From contig JAYMTA010001303.1 of assembly GCA_036897625.1 (NCBI GenBank), forward strand, positions 1-20,691: 20,691 nucleotides of DNA, written 5' to 3'. Within the stretch, counting starts at the first letter, position 1, and every line of letters begins with the position of its first letter. A program made the position numbers and the translations under genes. The stretch comes from Pelargonium cotyledonis. Its lineage: Eukaryota; Streptophyta; Magnoliopsida; Geraniales; Geraniaceae. Positions 9,395-19,166 of this stretch are shown here, one piece after another. A model generated the notes under the pieces. It saw only the letters and a list, made by a program, of their open reading frames with translations. It was not told where the DNA came from and searched no databases.

Positions 9395-10196
9395 AGCTTG
9401 TCACATTACTCCTGGCCAACATTAACATCTTTGCATGGACCCAGCAAACATGACTGACATCGCTTCAGAAGTGGCCGAACATCACCTGGATGTCTTACCT
9501 GGGGTACCACCAGTTAAGCAAAAATGGAGGAATTACTCCAGGGAGAAAGAAGAGGCGATTAAAGAAGAAGTCAGGAAGCTTCTGGATGTGGGCTTCATTC
9601 GGGAACTCAAATACCCGGTCAAGCTAGCGAATGTGGTCATGGTACCGAACATCACCAGAAAACAGAGAATGTGCATCGACTACACCAACCTCAACAAAGC
9701 CTTCCCTAAGGATGATTACCCCCTCCCCCACATTAGCAAACTTGTAAACTTAACTGCGGGTCATAGTGTCCTTTCTTTTCTTGATGCCTTCTCAGGTCAT
9801 CATCAAATTAAAATGTATCCTAGGGATTAGGAGGGAACATCATTTATAGCAATCGACTCAATTTACTGCTACGTCGTAATGCCTTTTGGCCTCAAAAACG
9901 CCAGAGCTACCTACCAAAGGATGGTGAACAAAGTCTGCAAATCCTAGATCGAGCGAAACCTTGAGGTTTACGTGGATGATATGATTGTGAAGATGGCTAA
10001 GGAAGGATCTCACCTGGAAGACCTTCGGGAAACTTTCACCACCCTTAGAAAGTTTAACATGAAGCTAAACCATTCAAAATGTTCTTTTAGGGTCAGTGCA
10101 AGAAAGTTCCTTGGGGTGATAGTAAGCGAGAGGGGCATCGATGCTAACCTAGATAAAAATCGGGCCTTAGCCACAATGGAGAGCCCTCATGCTTGA
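9395..10196 (+). pseudogene. Reverse transcriptase domain, catalytic motif kept but broken by stops
   Basis: RT copies the element RNA into DNA. The segment begins with LLLANINIFAWT (about 9405-9440), the 'DVFAWS' motif upstream of Gypsy RTs. In the frame from 9435 follow PPVKQKWRNYSREKEEAIKE, KLANVVMVPN, RMCIDYTNLNKAFPKDDYPL and LSFLDAFSGHHQIKMYP, where the Asp of FLDAFSG is the first catalytic residue. VMPFGLKNARATYQRMVN and VYVDDMIVK carry the YVDD box (about 9970), and KFLGVIVSERGI is motif E. Relatives read KPNGKWRMCIDF at the point where this copy has NITRKQRMCIDY. Stops are TAG 9828, TAG 9945 and TGA 10194. The Tat affiliation is clear from these motifs; activity is not expected. Confidence 0.93.
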
Positions 10197-10882
10197 AGTA
10201 ACTCTAGCAGCTAGCATGACAAATAACAGCCCTAAACCGGTTCATCTCCCAAGCAGCGGAGCAAAGTTTACCCTTTTTCAAATCCCTCAAAAACGTGAGC
10301 AAGAAATTTGAATGGACACCAGAATGCAGCAAGGCTTTCCAAGAGCTCAAGGGTCACCTGGCGTAACTCCCCAAGTTAACCATCCCCAAGCCTGACGACA
10401 TGCTTCAGCTGTACCTAGCGGCCTTGGATCACGCTGTGTCCGCCGTCCTAGTAAAAGAAGAAGAGAGGATCCAAAAGCCTATCTATTATGTGTCCCACGT
10501 ACTAGGGCCATCAGAGCTAAATTATTCTCGAATAGAAAAGATGGTCTCCGCTCTCTATCAAGCCAGCATCAAGCTTCGACCCTACTTCAAAGCTCATATC
10601 ATAATAGTAATCACCGATACCCCTATAAAAAAGGTAATGGATGGAGACTTCGGCGGAAGTCTGGCTCAATGGGCGATAAGGCTGTTCTCCTACGATATTT
10701 GTTTCCAACCTCAGATCGCGATCAAGGTACAAGTGCTGGCTGATTTCATCGCAGAGTGCAATTTTACTGATCTCATAGACGATGACACCCACCTAATGGG
10801 AATATCAAAACCATCAGGCAGAGTAGGGGGCAAGCTCCTAGGGCCAAAAAGAGGAAGAGGCAATAGGGACAATAAGAATTAG
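10197..10882 (+). pseudogene. RT connection and first RNase H domain (degenerate type)
   Basis: After a frame change near 10196 the thumb/connection reads LNRFISQAAEQSLPFFKSLK and KKFEWTPECSKAFQELKGHL (about 10230-10360). From 10400 the RNase H fold follows: LYLAALDHAVSAVLVKEEER, IYYVSHVLGPSELNYSRIEK, then PYFKAHIIIVITDTPI, closing with LADFIAEC near 10740-10762. The active-site Asp seen in ordinary Gypsy RNase H ('DAS') is not evident in LAALDHAV. This fits the known decay of the first RNase H in Tat elements, where a second copy takes over. The open frame continues into a non-conserved Gly/Arg-rich tail until the TAG at 10880. Confidence 0.85.
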
Positions 10883-10902
10883 AGCTAAAGAATCTTCCCA
10901 AA

Positions 10903-11300
10903 TATTTTTGGATACTGCACGTCGACGGATCCTCAAACAAAAGGCACGAAGGAGCAAGGATCATGATGGTGTCTCCTGAAAGAATAAAAGAAGTATGGGC
11001 TTTAAGGCTCGAGTTCGGAGTCACCAACAACCAAGAAGAATATGAAGCCATCTTAGCCGGACTGGAGGTAGCGGTAGCCCTGAAGATCAAGAACCTGGAA
11101 ATCAGATGAGTATAGGGTATGAGACCCAACCTTACAAAGATAATGGGACCGGGTTGCGTCTCTGGTAAAAAAATTTGAATATTGCCACATCCGGCAGATA
11201 CCAAGGGAGGATAACTAGGAAGCAAACTTTTTTTTGAAACTTGCGTCCTAAGACTACGATACAGTTTTTGAAGATATGCAAGTGCAGATTTAGCGCCCTC
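10903..11300 (+). pseudogene. Second, aRNH-type RNase H domain
   Basis: An extra RNase H lying between the first RNase H and integrase is the hallmark of Tat elements. Here WILHVDGSSN (about 10909-10938) holds the first catalytic Asp (codon 10924), and GVTNNQEEYEAILAGLEVAV holds the catalytic Glu (about 11038). The frame then hits TGA 11107 and TAG 11113 exactly where relatives carry the third acidic residue ('SDSQL'), so that residue is missing. After a frame change, FEYCHIRQIPRED (about 11176-11214) is the conserved 'IPREEN..AD' tail, followed by a stop and ANFFLKLAS. The longest uninterrupted piece is only about 50 codons from an ATG. Confidence 0.88.
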
Positions 11301-12587
11301 TGGCCATTGCTGCCCCCATTCGGGTCCTTACCATCCTCGAGGGACCGACAGCGTGGACCGACGAAATCCTTGACTATCTGGTGGACAAGAAGCTCCTCAG
11401 CAACTCCGATGAAGCAAACGGCATCGTCCAAAGATTCGCTATATATGTAGTAAGTGCGGAATGGAGGTTGTACATGTTGTCCACATCTCATAAACCCTTC
11501 ATTCATTGTCTCTACCCCGACGAAGCAGCTAGAATGCTCAAGGAAATCCACGACGGGTTATGTGGCCATCATCCAAGAGCCAAAAGCTTGTCCGAACTGG
11601 TCCTCCGCCAAGGGTACTACTAGCTCTCTATCTGGAAAGATAGGGATAGCTACATGAAGAGATGCATTGATTACCAGCTCCACGCAGACATTCCCAGAGC
11701 CCCCATTCTCGAACAAACATCAGTACTAGTAACATATCCATTCACCATGTGGGGGATGGACCTTATTGGACCTTTCCCAAGAATAACAGGAAGACGTATG
11801 TGGTAGTCATTGTGGACTACTTCACCAAATGGATAGAGGTAAGAACGCTTTCCACTGTCACCCAAGGCTGCGTAATGGAATTTGTGCGCGAAGATATCTT
11901 CTCTAGATATGGTCTCCCTCAAGCTATCATCTCCGACCATGAGACCCAATTTCATGAAAAGTTTACAAAAATGTGTGCCGATTTTGGGGTGAAGCATTGG
12001 AAGTCTTTCGTATGCCATCCGAAGTGCAAAAGGCAAGCCGAAGCTACGAACAAAACCATCATCAATGAACTAAAGAAGATGATCGAGGGGAACCAAGACA
12101 AATGGCACGAAAAGCTCCACCTGATCCTCTGGTCGATTAGAACGACCCCCAAGGCGGCTACCAGTGTAGCCCTGTTCCAACTTGTATACGGCTCTGAGGC
12201 AGTCCTCATAGTGAAAACATCATGCCCACAGTATTGACCGAGGGATTCGACGAGGAGGGGAACATCAGGTCCCGCCTTGCAGATCTCGACTTTGCAGATG
12301 AATGAAGAATGAAGGCAGCCCTGATCATGGCCGCACAAAAATAGGCAACTAAGCGTCATCTTTATTCCAAGGTCCAACCCTGAGATTTCAAAGTAAGGGA
12401 TTTGGTTCTTCAAAAATATGAAGCCACAGGCATGTGACCAGTAGGAGGCAAACTCGACGTGAAATGGGGAGATCTTTACCGAATCATTAAAGTAGTGCAC
12501 CCCAGAACCTATCACTTGGAAGATCAAGAAAGCTACGAGCTCGATAACCCATGGTATGTAGATAATCTCAAGAAATTCTATTACTAA
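11300..12587 (+). pseudogene. Integrase, zinc-binding, DDE core and C-terminal region, broken
   Basis: Integrase inserts the cDNA into host DNA. The HHCC region is EIHDGLCGHHPRAKSLSELV with LRQGYY, then TAG 11621 where relatives have Trp. The Cys pair follows as CIDYQ, so the second Cys is replaced by Tyr. The core begins GMDLIGPFP (first Asp, about 11755), shifts frame, then continues VVVIVDYFTKWIEV, GLPQAIISDHETQF (second Asp; the usual SDNG is altered) and RQAEATNKTIINEL (the Glu). After a second shift near 12215 the C-terminal part reads MPTVLTEGFDEEGN, FKVRDLVLQKYEATG and GKLDVKWGDLYRIIKVVHP, ending DNLKKFYY at TAA 12585-12587. Stops within this part are TGA 12303 and three more. The three DDE residues survive, but in different frames. 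Confidence 0.93.
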
Positions 12588-12598
12588 GGGAGAACACT

Positions 12599-12743
12599 TG
12601 TAAAAGATTCTCGATTAATGAAATCAGCGGTGCTTGGTCCCACTTGTGCAAGAAACAATGGGAAAAACATTTGTAAAAGATTCTCGATGAATGAAATTAG
12701 CAATGTTTGGTCCTATGTATGAGAAAAAACGTTATTCCAGACA
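12599..12743 (+). repeat. 73-bp direct duplication just after pol
   Basis: TGTAAAAGATTCTCGATTAA at 12599 recurs as TGTAAAAGATTCTCGATGAA at 12672, and the match continues through AATGAAAT.AGC and TTGGTCC. The spacing is 73 bp and the copy starts 12 bases after the pol stop. Confidence 0.8.
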
Positions 12744-12769
12744 CAGGCAGAAGTTAATACCGCCCAGAA

Positions 12770-13370
12770 TGGATGTTAGAAGTAGTGCTCTGCCTCGCGA
12801 GGCCCCCCGCGAGTGGGACTCGTAGTATCACAACCCATTCCCTAGTTGAGGAACAAAACCAGAGGAAACAAAACAGGACGGAAAAACCTCATGGCTTAGT
12901 GTTTGGATAGGCAAAATCACTTGACGAGGTGATCCCTTGACAACACACCCTAAAGAAAGGCCTCTAAGAATAGTGTTTTTCCAAGTGAGGCCACCCACAA
13001 GTGGGACCCGCGACAACACAGCCCCATCTCCTGATCAAGGAACAAGATCAGACGGAAGGGATATGGAAGGAAACGGTTTAGAGGTAAGTGATTAGCATGG
13101 GCAAACCCGCCTAATAAAGGAGCCCCCACGATGACACACTTTGAAGAAAGGTCTCTAGAAATTATGCTCTGCCAAGTGAGGCCATTCGCGAGTGGGACCC
13201 GTGGCATCAGCGAACTATCTCAAAATGGGGTGAAGATTGGAGGAAAATCTCCTAGAGGCTCGTGATCGTTTATGGTAGGGTCCCCCGCGAGTGGCACCCT
13301 ATGACGACACACCCGGGAGCAAGGACCCAATATTTGTGTTCTACCAAGCAAGGCTATCCGCAAAAGACAG
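12770..13370. repeat. Tandem repeat, ~190-bp period, about three diverged copies
   Basis: The landmark GAGGCC..CC(A/G)CAAGTGGGACCCG-like word occurs at 12799, 12987 and 13178 (spacings 188 and 191 bp). A partial fourth copy (CCCCCGCGAGTGGCACCC) lies near 13282. Between landmarks, matching words include GGAACAA..CAGA.GGAA, AGAAAGG(C/T)CTCTA and GA(T/C)(G/A)ACACAC. Copies are clearly diverged. This is the hypervariable 3' region known in Tat elements to form tandem subrepeats that can seed satellites. Confidence 0.75.
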
Positions 13371-13618
13371 AGAACAGAACAACCCAAGACGAGAAGAATA
13401 GTCTGTGGAGAACAGTAAAGAAGACTAGAAGTAAAAAAATATGTTAGTTTAGTCCTTGAAGGAAGAAGTTACAAATTTACAAATATACAAAGGAGATACG
13501 ATGCTACAGTGAATCAAAGACACTCGAGAAATCTTGAAGAAACGGGCGGCGACATTACTGAAGGTGACGTGTCAACGACCCCAAGAAAGAGAAGGTAGTC
13601 TCGAGCGGGGAAAGGCAT
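13371..13618. other. Spacer holding the predicted 3' UTR of the antisense gene
   Basis: Lies between the end of the tandem repeats and the predicted stop of the minus-strand accessory gene. No sense-strand coding is visible. Its minus strand reads as a 3' UTR. Confidence 0.45.
13469..13491 (-). terminator. Poly(A)-type signal region of the antisense gene
   Basis: On the minus strand TTTGTATATTTGTAAATTTG occurs about 130 bases past the predicted stop. Runs of TTTGTA/TTGTAA are typical far-upstream elements of plant poly(A) sites. There is no exact AATAAA, so this is an inference from composition and position. Confidence 0.35.
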
Positions 13619-14405
13619 TTAAGATGATGTTGCCCTAAGAACGACTTCAAGTGCCTGCACCTTCTCTTGTGGCATATCCAATTGCCTTCTTCGTAGAAAC
13701 TCCTGCAAATAGTGAATATCAGCCTTGGGAACGAAAGCAGAGGTCATCTTAAATATGTGTTCCCTTCTGGGAACTATGAGGATAAGTCTTGATCTGCCAA
13801 ATCCTTCTCCACCAGGGTTATCTCGGGCAGCGGGTTGAGGAGTGCAATGTCTTTCGGCGGGAGCACTCTGGGAATCCGAGGGGCATACACCTTATATCTG
13901 TGGCTAGTCTTCGCAGCATGCCCAATCAGCTAATCACACCTCTCCAACAGGCAGAATCAAACTCACAAGAAGACTCGGTGCACTCAAACTCTTCCATCAT
14001 TGGGGAATTAAGGACATAACTCCTAAAGAGCCCTTCAAATGAGCAAGAAGTGTCGATACTAGGAGGCTCCCACGACTTGCCGTCAGGCCTCCGAAGATCA
14101 TACTCCCGGGACATAAGAACCTCCTCTAAGCTAAAAGAAAACCAATGATGAAACCTTATCAGGTCCGGACATAAAGAAGAAGCCAAGAACCACTTGTGAA
14201 GTGTCTCCAAGCCAACACCATCCCCAGCAGTAACGTAAAATGCACTATTCATCCCCGCAGCTCGACCCAGGTTCCCCTCAGCGAACAGAAAATCTCTTAA
14301 TTCTAGAGAAGTGCGAGCCACCCGCCATAATCAAGAGATAGAAGATCCCACTGCCTTGGAAGCTAGAGATGCCCTGCGTTCCAAGGGATCAGAAGAGTCT
14401 TTCAC

Positions 14406-14517
14406 CTAATCATTAAGGGAAAAGTCATATGTAAATACATTTGAAAAGAAGACAAAGACACAAGAAAAGAAGACGAAGACGTAGGATAAGAAGACATAGA
14501 TAAAAGAAAATAAGTAC
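14406..14517 (-). other. Predicted intron of the antisense gene (second)
   Basis: On the minus strand the donor is ACCAAG/GTACTT (14518/14517) and the acceptor is ATGATTAG/GTGAAA (14406/14405). The coding phase is 0 on both sides. Upstream is the coiled-coil exon, downstream the conserved C-terminal exon starting VKDSSDPLERRASL. The intron holds 21-bp repeats. Predicted by eye only. Confidence 0.55.
14443..14505 (-). repeat. 21-bp purine-rich tandem repeat in predicted second intron
   Basis: On the plus strand there are three units: 14443-14463, 14464-14484 and 14485-14505. Each starts GAAAAGAAGAC or GATAAGAAGAC. A fourth partial unit begins GAAAATAAG and runs to the splice donor. Confidence 0.75.
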
Positions 14518-15087
14518 CTTGGTGAGAGCAAGCTGGGAAGATTTCTGAAGCTCCTCCCTCATTTCCTGAAGCTCAACCTCCCCTCTACGAAGAACCTCCT
14601 CCCTCTGAAGAAGTGCCTCCTCTCTCTGAGTAATCTCCTTTGCCTCCCTGGAAGGACCCGATCCCTGAAGCACCGCCTCTCCTATGAAGGGCCCCATCTC
14701 CCTACAGAAGAACATCCTTTCTCCTAAGGGACTCCCCTTCCTTCCAAAGGAGGTCCACCTCTCAAAGCTTCACTGTCTCCTCTCTCTTACGAATCTCCTC
14801 CGCGGATCTTGCCACAGACTAAGCAATAGTAGCCATGCCATTAGACATTCTCACTACCACAACTCAGCAACATCAGCTATGTCATCAGACATGCTCTCTA
14901 CCACATTGGTGAGACGTTCCCGCTCATCCTCGAGGGACATGATTCGATTTGGGGCTGCATCATCACACTCTCCCGCCTCCATAATCACCGTGATCTTGTC
15001 AAACTCAAACCAGTGGACCATCTCCTAGAAGCTACGGGTACTCACAGTAGCTTGCTGCTTTCTCACAAACTCGCTGGCTTGCATCCC

Positions 15088-15239
15088 CTCGACAAATAGG
15101 GATAAGAAGAATGAAGAAATTGGATAAGAAGAACGAAGAAACTGGATAGGAAGAATGAAGAAACTGAATTACAAGAATGAAGACGCTAGATAAGAAAAAT
15201 GAAGAAGCTCGATAAGAAGAATCTAGAAAAGAAACTCAC
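15088..15239 (-). other. Predicted intron of the antisense gene (first in coding region)
   Basis: On the minus strand the donor is TTGGG/GTGAGT (15240/15239), a good plant donor, and the acceptor is TTTGTCGAG/GGGATG (15088/15087). Phase 0 on both sides: upstream ends ...KLHAHLVG, downstream begins GMQASEFVRKQQ. The intron sequence is pyrimidine-rich on the coding strand and almost filled by a 22-bp tandem repeat. Confidence 0.55.
15101..15226 (-). repeat. 22-bp purine-rich tandem repeat, ~5.7 copies, in predicted intron
   Basis: On the plus strand units start at 15101, 15123, 15145, 15167, 15189 and 15211 (last one partial), with consensus GATAAGAAGAATGAAGAAACTG. Spacing is exactly 22 throughout, with 1-8 differences per unit. 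The GATAAGAAGA core is the same as in the 21-bp repeat of the next intron. Confidence 0.9.
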
Positions 15240-16496
15240 CCCAACTAGATGAGCGTGCAACTTCTCAACAGATTGGGACGACCTCCTGATGCCCCTAGAT
15301 TCCAAAGCTGCCCACACCCGGGCTAAGCTCTACTCACAGACGGGTACCCGCGGCAAATCAACAGGGCACTCAACCGTGGTCGAAGCAGCAACGCGACTAA
15401 AGGATGAATCTATAGTAGAGAACCCTAGGTCTCCAACAATCTCTGCCTTATGCCCTCCACGAGCTGCTCCTTTAGTAACCACCCGGTTCTGGACTCCCTT
15501 ATCCATAACACTTCTCTCAGCCTCGCTCCGAACCCCCTTATCTAGAGCTGCCACCTCTTCTTCCCTCACAACCGCATCCTGACCCCCTTCAGGCAGGAAC
15601 CTCTCTGCATTCACCACCTCACCTTGGACCCCTCGTCTAGGACCTCAGGCACGGAGTCAATAGTGCCTAACCTTGATCTTTCTCTCATTCTTCTCTCGGC
15701 CGCCTCACCCTCGGTCAAGGAATCAAGCAAAGCCCTCACATATGCCTCACAGGCCACACCCAAATTAACTATTCCATCACCTCCTTTGCACCTCTCAAAC
15801 TCACCACCACCAGAACGGACTGGAGTGGACACGATATAGTCAACCCCTCCAAGCACCTCAGCTCTTTCTTCTCGAGAATGTGAAGAGGCTTTAGTTTTCC
15901 CCTTTTCTAAAATAGAACTCAATGGAATTTGATCATCATCAGAACTGTTGGCGGGACCCAGCGAAGAAGGAAACTCAGCCTTACGATCAATACCTGCTTT
16001 TGCAACATCCATGCCACCCAAACGCGGTGTACCTCCTCCACGTACTGCACTACCACCCCTAACGGCAAGACCCGACGGACCCGTGTCATCCTCCCGTCCC
16101 TCAGTAACCTCGCAAAGGACCGCCACGTCACCAGCTGGCGTAAACTCATCCGCCTCTGAAGCAACCTGAACCTAGATCTCTCCCTTTTCGGCAGCTCAAG
16201 CAACAACATAAGTGGTCTCTTGAGGAACCTGTGCCACACCTGAACGCCAACAATGTTTCAAGGGTTAAGAGTCCTCCGAAGACTCCCCAGTCAGTACCTC
16301 TACAATCTTCCTTTTCTTACCAGTCGATCTGGAGCCATCCTTATTCGTCTTCCTCTATTTTCTTCCCGTTGGCTTGGTAGGCGGCGGTGGGCTACCTAGA
16401 GTAATGTGGTGAACGACGTAAAGGATTTCCAACCGTGTTGTTTCTCATTATATCTCTGACGCCCCTCCGCGTACTAATCGCCTACAAACCGAACGC

Positions 16497-16690
16497 CTAC
16501 GAATAACAAAAAAAGCGCATTACAAAACATGATAAGGTAAAGGGGGCTTAAGTAACAGAAGATCAGGCGAACAATGAAATTCAAAAATCACTTGACGCAT
16601 CACACTTAACACGAGGACAGCTGCACTTGGGACATTCGTCTGGAAAAACAGGAGCATTTACTTTCTCGTGAATCTTCCACAACATATTCA
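16497..16690 (-). other. Probable further intron of the antisense gene (acceptor side visible)
   Basis: On the minus strand, coding similarity stops at a TGA near 16688 and resumes after 16497. Between them lies a non-coding-looking stretch ending in GCGCTTTTTTTGTTATTCGTAG (acceptor AG at 16498-16497). The donor is not resolved; several GT sites are possible near 16690-16600. Alternatively this is simply a degenerate linker. Confidence 0.35.
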
Positions 16691-17830
16691 TCTAGTTGGG
16701 GACATGGAATGGATAGGCTTTAGTCTGGCAGGGGGCGGACGGAAAGCTCCTGTATAGAACTGAATGTCACTCCGAAGAAGGTACTTGGTAGAAAAAGAGG
16801 AATCGACCGGGGAACAACTGAGCACGATATCCTGGGTACCAATGTCATAATCAAAAACAGGGGATTTATTCCTCCATCTCGCCTTACTCAAAGGTGTGGC
16901 TACCCTAGGGATGCACCACCCCTCCCGGGACATTAAGAAGATCCTGTGTCCCTTCTCAATAACAGGAACATCAGAAATACTATCAAAAACTCGGTGTTGG
17001 GTACCCCTCCACTTGAGGCTGGCAACACCACCCCGATCATAAATGGAAAACAACAGAAAAAAAGCAACAACAAAAGGCACCCTCCCCAAAAGACGGCAAG
17101 TAGCAGCAAAAATGGTCATCCTTTGGAGATCATATGGAAAGAGCATTTCAAAGGTGGTCTCCATGAAGGAAACCACATCCTTCACGAAAGGGTCAATAGA
17201 CAAAGTAATCCCAATTTTAAAATGGGTCCAGTAAACCACCATCTCTTCACGCCTTAGGCCAGAAGTAAGATGCGGAGGCACGCGCCCTCGAAAGTTCCTC
17301 TCATCCATTCTCAGATCAAGAAACAGCCTCTTCAACATCTCCTCAGTAACATCTACTAAAGGTACCAACCTTCCAACAGAGCCAGCTAGAGAAAAGACCT
17401 CAGCAGGAGGATCATTGAGGATACCAAGGTGCATATAGTGCCCGTCGCCCCACTTCATCAGATCCTTCTTAGTAACCAATGCAGAAACTATCGGGAAGTT
17501 AGAAATTTCCCCAACCACCAAAGAAACAGAACCAGGCCCTTGCGCAAGATGACCCTCGAGAACGAATGAATGCTCCTTGGGCTGCTCAAACCTAGACTCC
17601 TTAATCCTCTCCACATAGACCACATTCGCTTTCTCAGCAATAGAAGGGGCAAGCCTCAAAGGATGAAGGGACTTGCGAGGTAGAGTCAGCCCGAGCTAAA
17701 GACGACCGAGCAAGAGGGGAACGCGAGATTCTATGGCCAGGCCACGGATTCTAGGAACTCCCATCGGACTTTTGACTAGAAGAAGAAGACTTCTTGCTAA
17801 GGTTCAACCACTCTGACATATTTGCAGTAC

Positions 17831-19130
17831 CTAAAGAAACAATGAAGCCATTAGAGCCTAAAAAGAATGAAACAAACACAAAAGCAGAAGGAGGTCAACC
17901 TCGACTGATGAAGAACAAGGCAAGACAAGGATGAAAGGAAGCCCGGACCCCATAATCCATGGGGCAAGAATAAGCTTTGGGCCCCTCATCGGATTTGCAA
18001 AGAAGGTTACAACGGACCCCGTTCAAAGCAACAAAGGGATCCCACACCTTGGGGCCCTTCGACAGATACTCAGAAGGAGACAAAAAGAATTTATGAGAAA
18101 AGTACACCCAGCTCAAACAAAAGCTACATAAGGAAAAAAGACCCGAAAGGAACATGCAGATATCAAAAAGGAAGCAACATGAGAAGAATACAAAAACCAG
18201 AAGTCAACATCCAGAAAGAAAAAGGTGAAACTATATGTTCTATTACATACATGCAAGTACACCAGTTCCAAACAGAATTAGAAAACAAAAGATCCCACAA
18301 AAGCGGAAACATACAAAAATAAGGTACATCGACATAGACAAACATCAAGACCTAGCTACAAAAAATCAACCCCTGAAGCTCTGATCTAGAGGACAAACAC
18401 GACGATCGTCCAACTCCCAAAACCTATGCACATGGCCCAAGAGACGGAATCATCTAGAGATTCAACAAAAATACTCATCCAGAACATGAAGACTCACGTA
18501 AAGAAGGCGACATAGAAAAGAAGAACGACAAACTCCAGACACTCCAAAACCTGCAAAAACCAGAAGAGCATGAAGATCAGAGAAAATAAACCAACATTCA
18601 ACAAAAAAGAAAAGGAAAAGAAGACCCGAGAGCCACGAAAGACCCACCCATGAGGCCAAAAAGGGATCTTTATGAAGAAAATCCTAAAAATCACTCTAGA
18701 TAGGACCCCTCGTGCGTTTCTTAGGGGAAGAAACAGAGATCCAAACAACGACGACCCTTTAAACAAGACCCCCGAAGGACAGAGAAGAAAATACCCAAAA
18801 AAGAATGAGCCAAAGCCTCAACGAAAAGCTTCCCGCCAAAAGAAAAATCAAAACTTTCCGGCGAAAAACCCCAACTTTAGCCCAATGATGGCGAACGAAG
18901 AAGGAAAGAAATGAAGAAATGATGGAAAAGAAGAGCCAAAGCCAGATTCAAGCAAGCAAAACAAGAAGCAAAGGAGAAATGAACCTTTCAACGACGATAA
19001 AGCGAGAGTAGAGACGGCGAAAAGACCTGGCAGAAGCAATGAATGACGGTGTGGCAAAGCCGAACTACTCACACAAAGACAATGACCAAGCAGCTCTTTT
19101 TCCTTCGGCAGTAAGAGTTCTCTGAAAAAT
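17831..19130 (-). promoter_or_regulatory. Leader and 5' UTR intron region of the antisense gene
   Basis: Between the TATA box at 19166-19158 and the predicted ATG at 17819 the minus strand is pyrimidine-rich, as in a plant 5' UTR with a long intron. The intron would end in TTCATTGTTTCTTTAG (acceptor 17832-17831). The donor was not fixed. The open frames here (for example 18155-17895 and 18766-18494) are hydrophobic, unlike any known domain, and are best read as by-products of T-rich intron sequence. Confidence 0.45.
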
Positions 19131-19157
19131 GAAGGGCCAGAAAGAAGAAAGAGTAGG

Positions 19158-19166
19158 GTTTTATAG
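19158..19166 (-). promoter_or_regulatory. TATA box of the antisense gene
   Basis: The minus strand reads CTATAAAAC preceded by TCTTCCT and followed by CCTACTCTTTCTTC, a typical plant TATA context with a pyrimidine-rich start region about 30 bases on. It points away from the 3' LTR toward the accessory gene. Confidence 0.55.

Larger units (their letters stand above)
13619..17819 (-). pseudogene. Antisense accessory gene of Tat elements ('gypsy-type' accessory protein), spliced, broken
   Basis: Minus-strand gene between pol and the 3' LTR. The predicted start ATG (17819) follows a 5' UTR acceptor TTTAG/G at 17831. The main exon encodes about 320 residues (17659-16688) resembling the plant 'putative gypsy-type transposon' domain: FKIGITLSIDPFVKDVVSFM, CRLLGRVPFVVAFFLLFSIY, GVASLKWRGTQHRVFDSI and GHRIFLMSREGWCIP. 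A later region (16330-15242) is charged and Ser/Gly-rich, with GKKRKIVE (KKRK near 16318-16307) as a possible nuclear signal. Next comes a coiled-coil segment rich in Glu (REEALLQREEVLRRGEVELQ) and a C-terminal exon (14405-13926 and on to a TAA at 13619-13621). Stops (e.g. 17753, near 15330, near 15024) and frame changes break it. The role in the element is unknown; a nuclear protein from its own promoter is reported for Grande. Confidence 0.8.

Noticed and set aside
12770..13370. Possible CRISPR-like array
   Set aside because: Units are ~190 bp, diverged throughout and without distinct spacers; an ordinary retroelement subrepeat in plant DNA.
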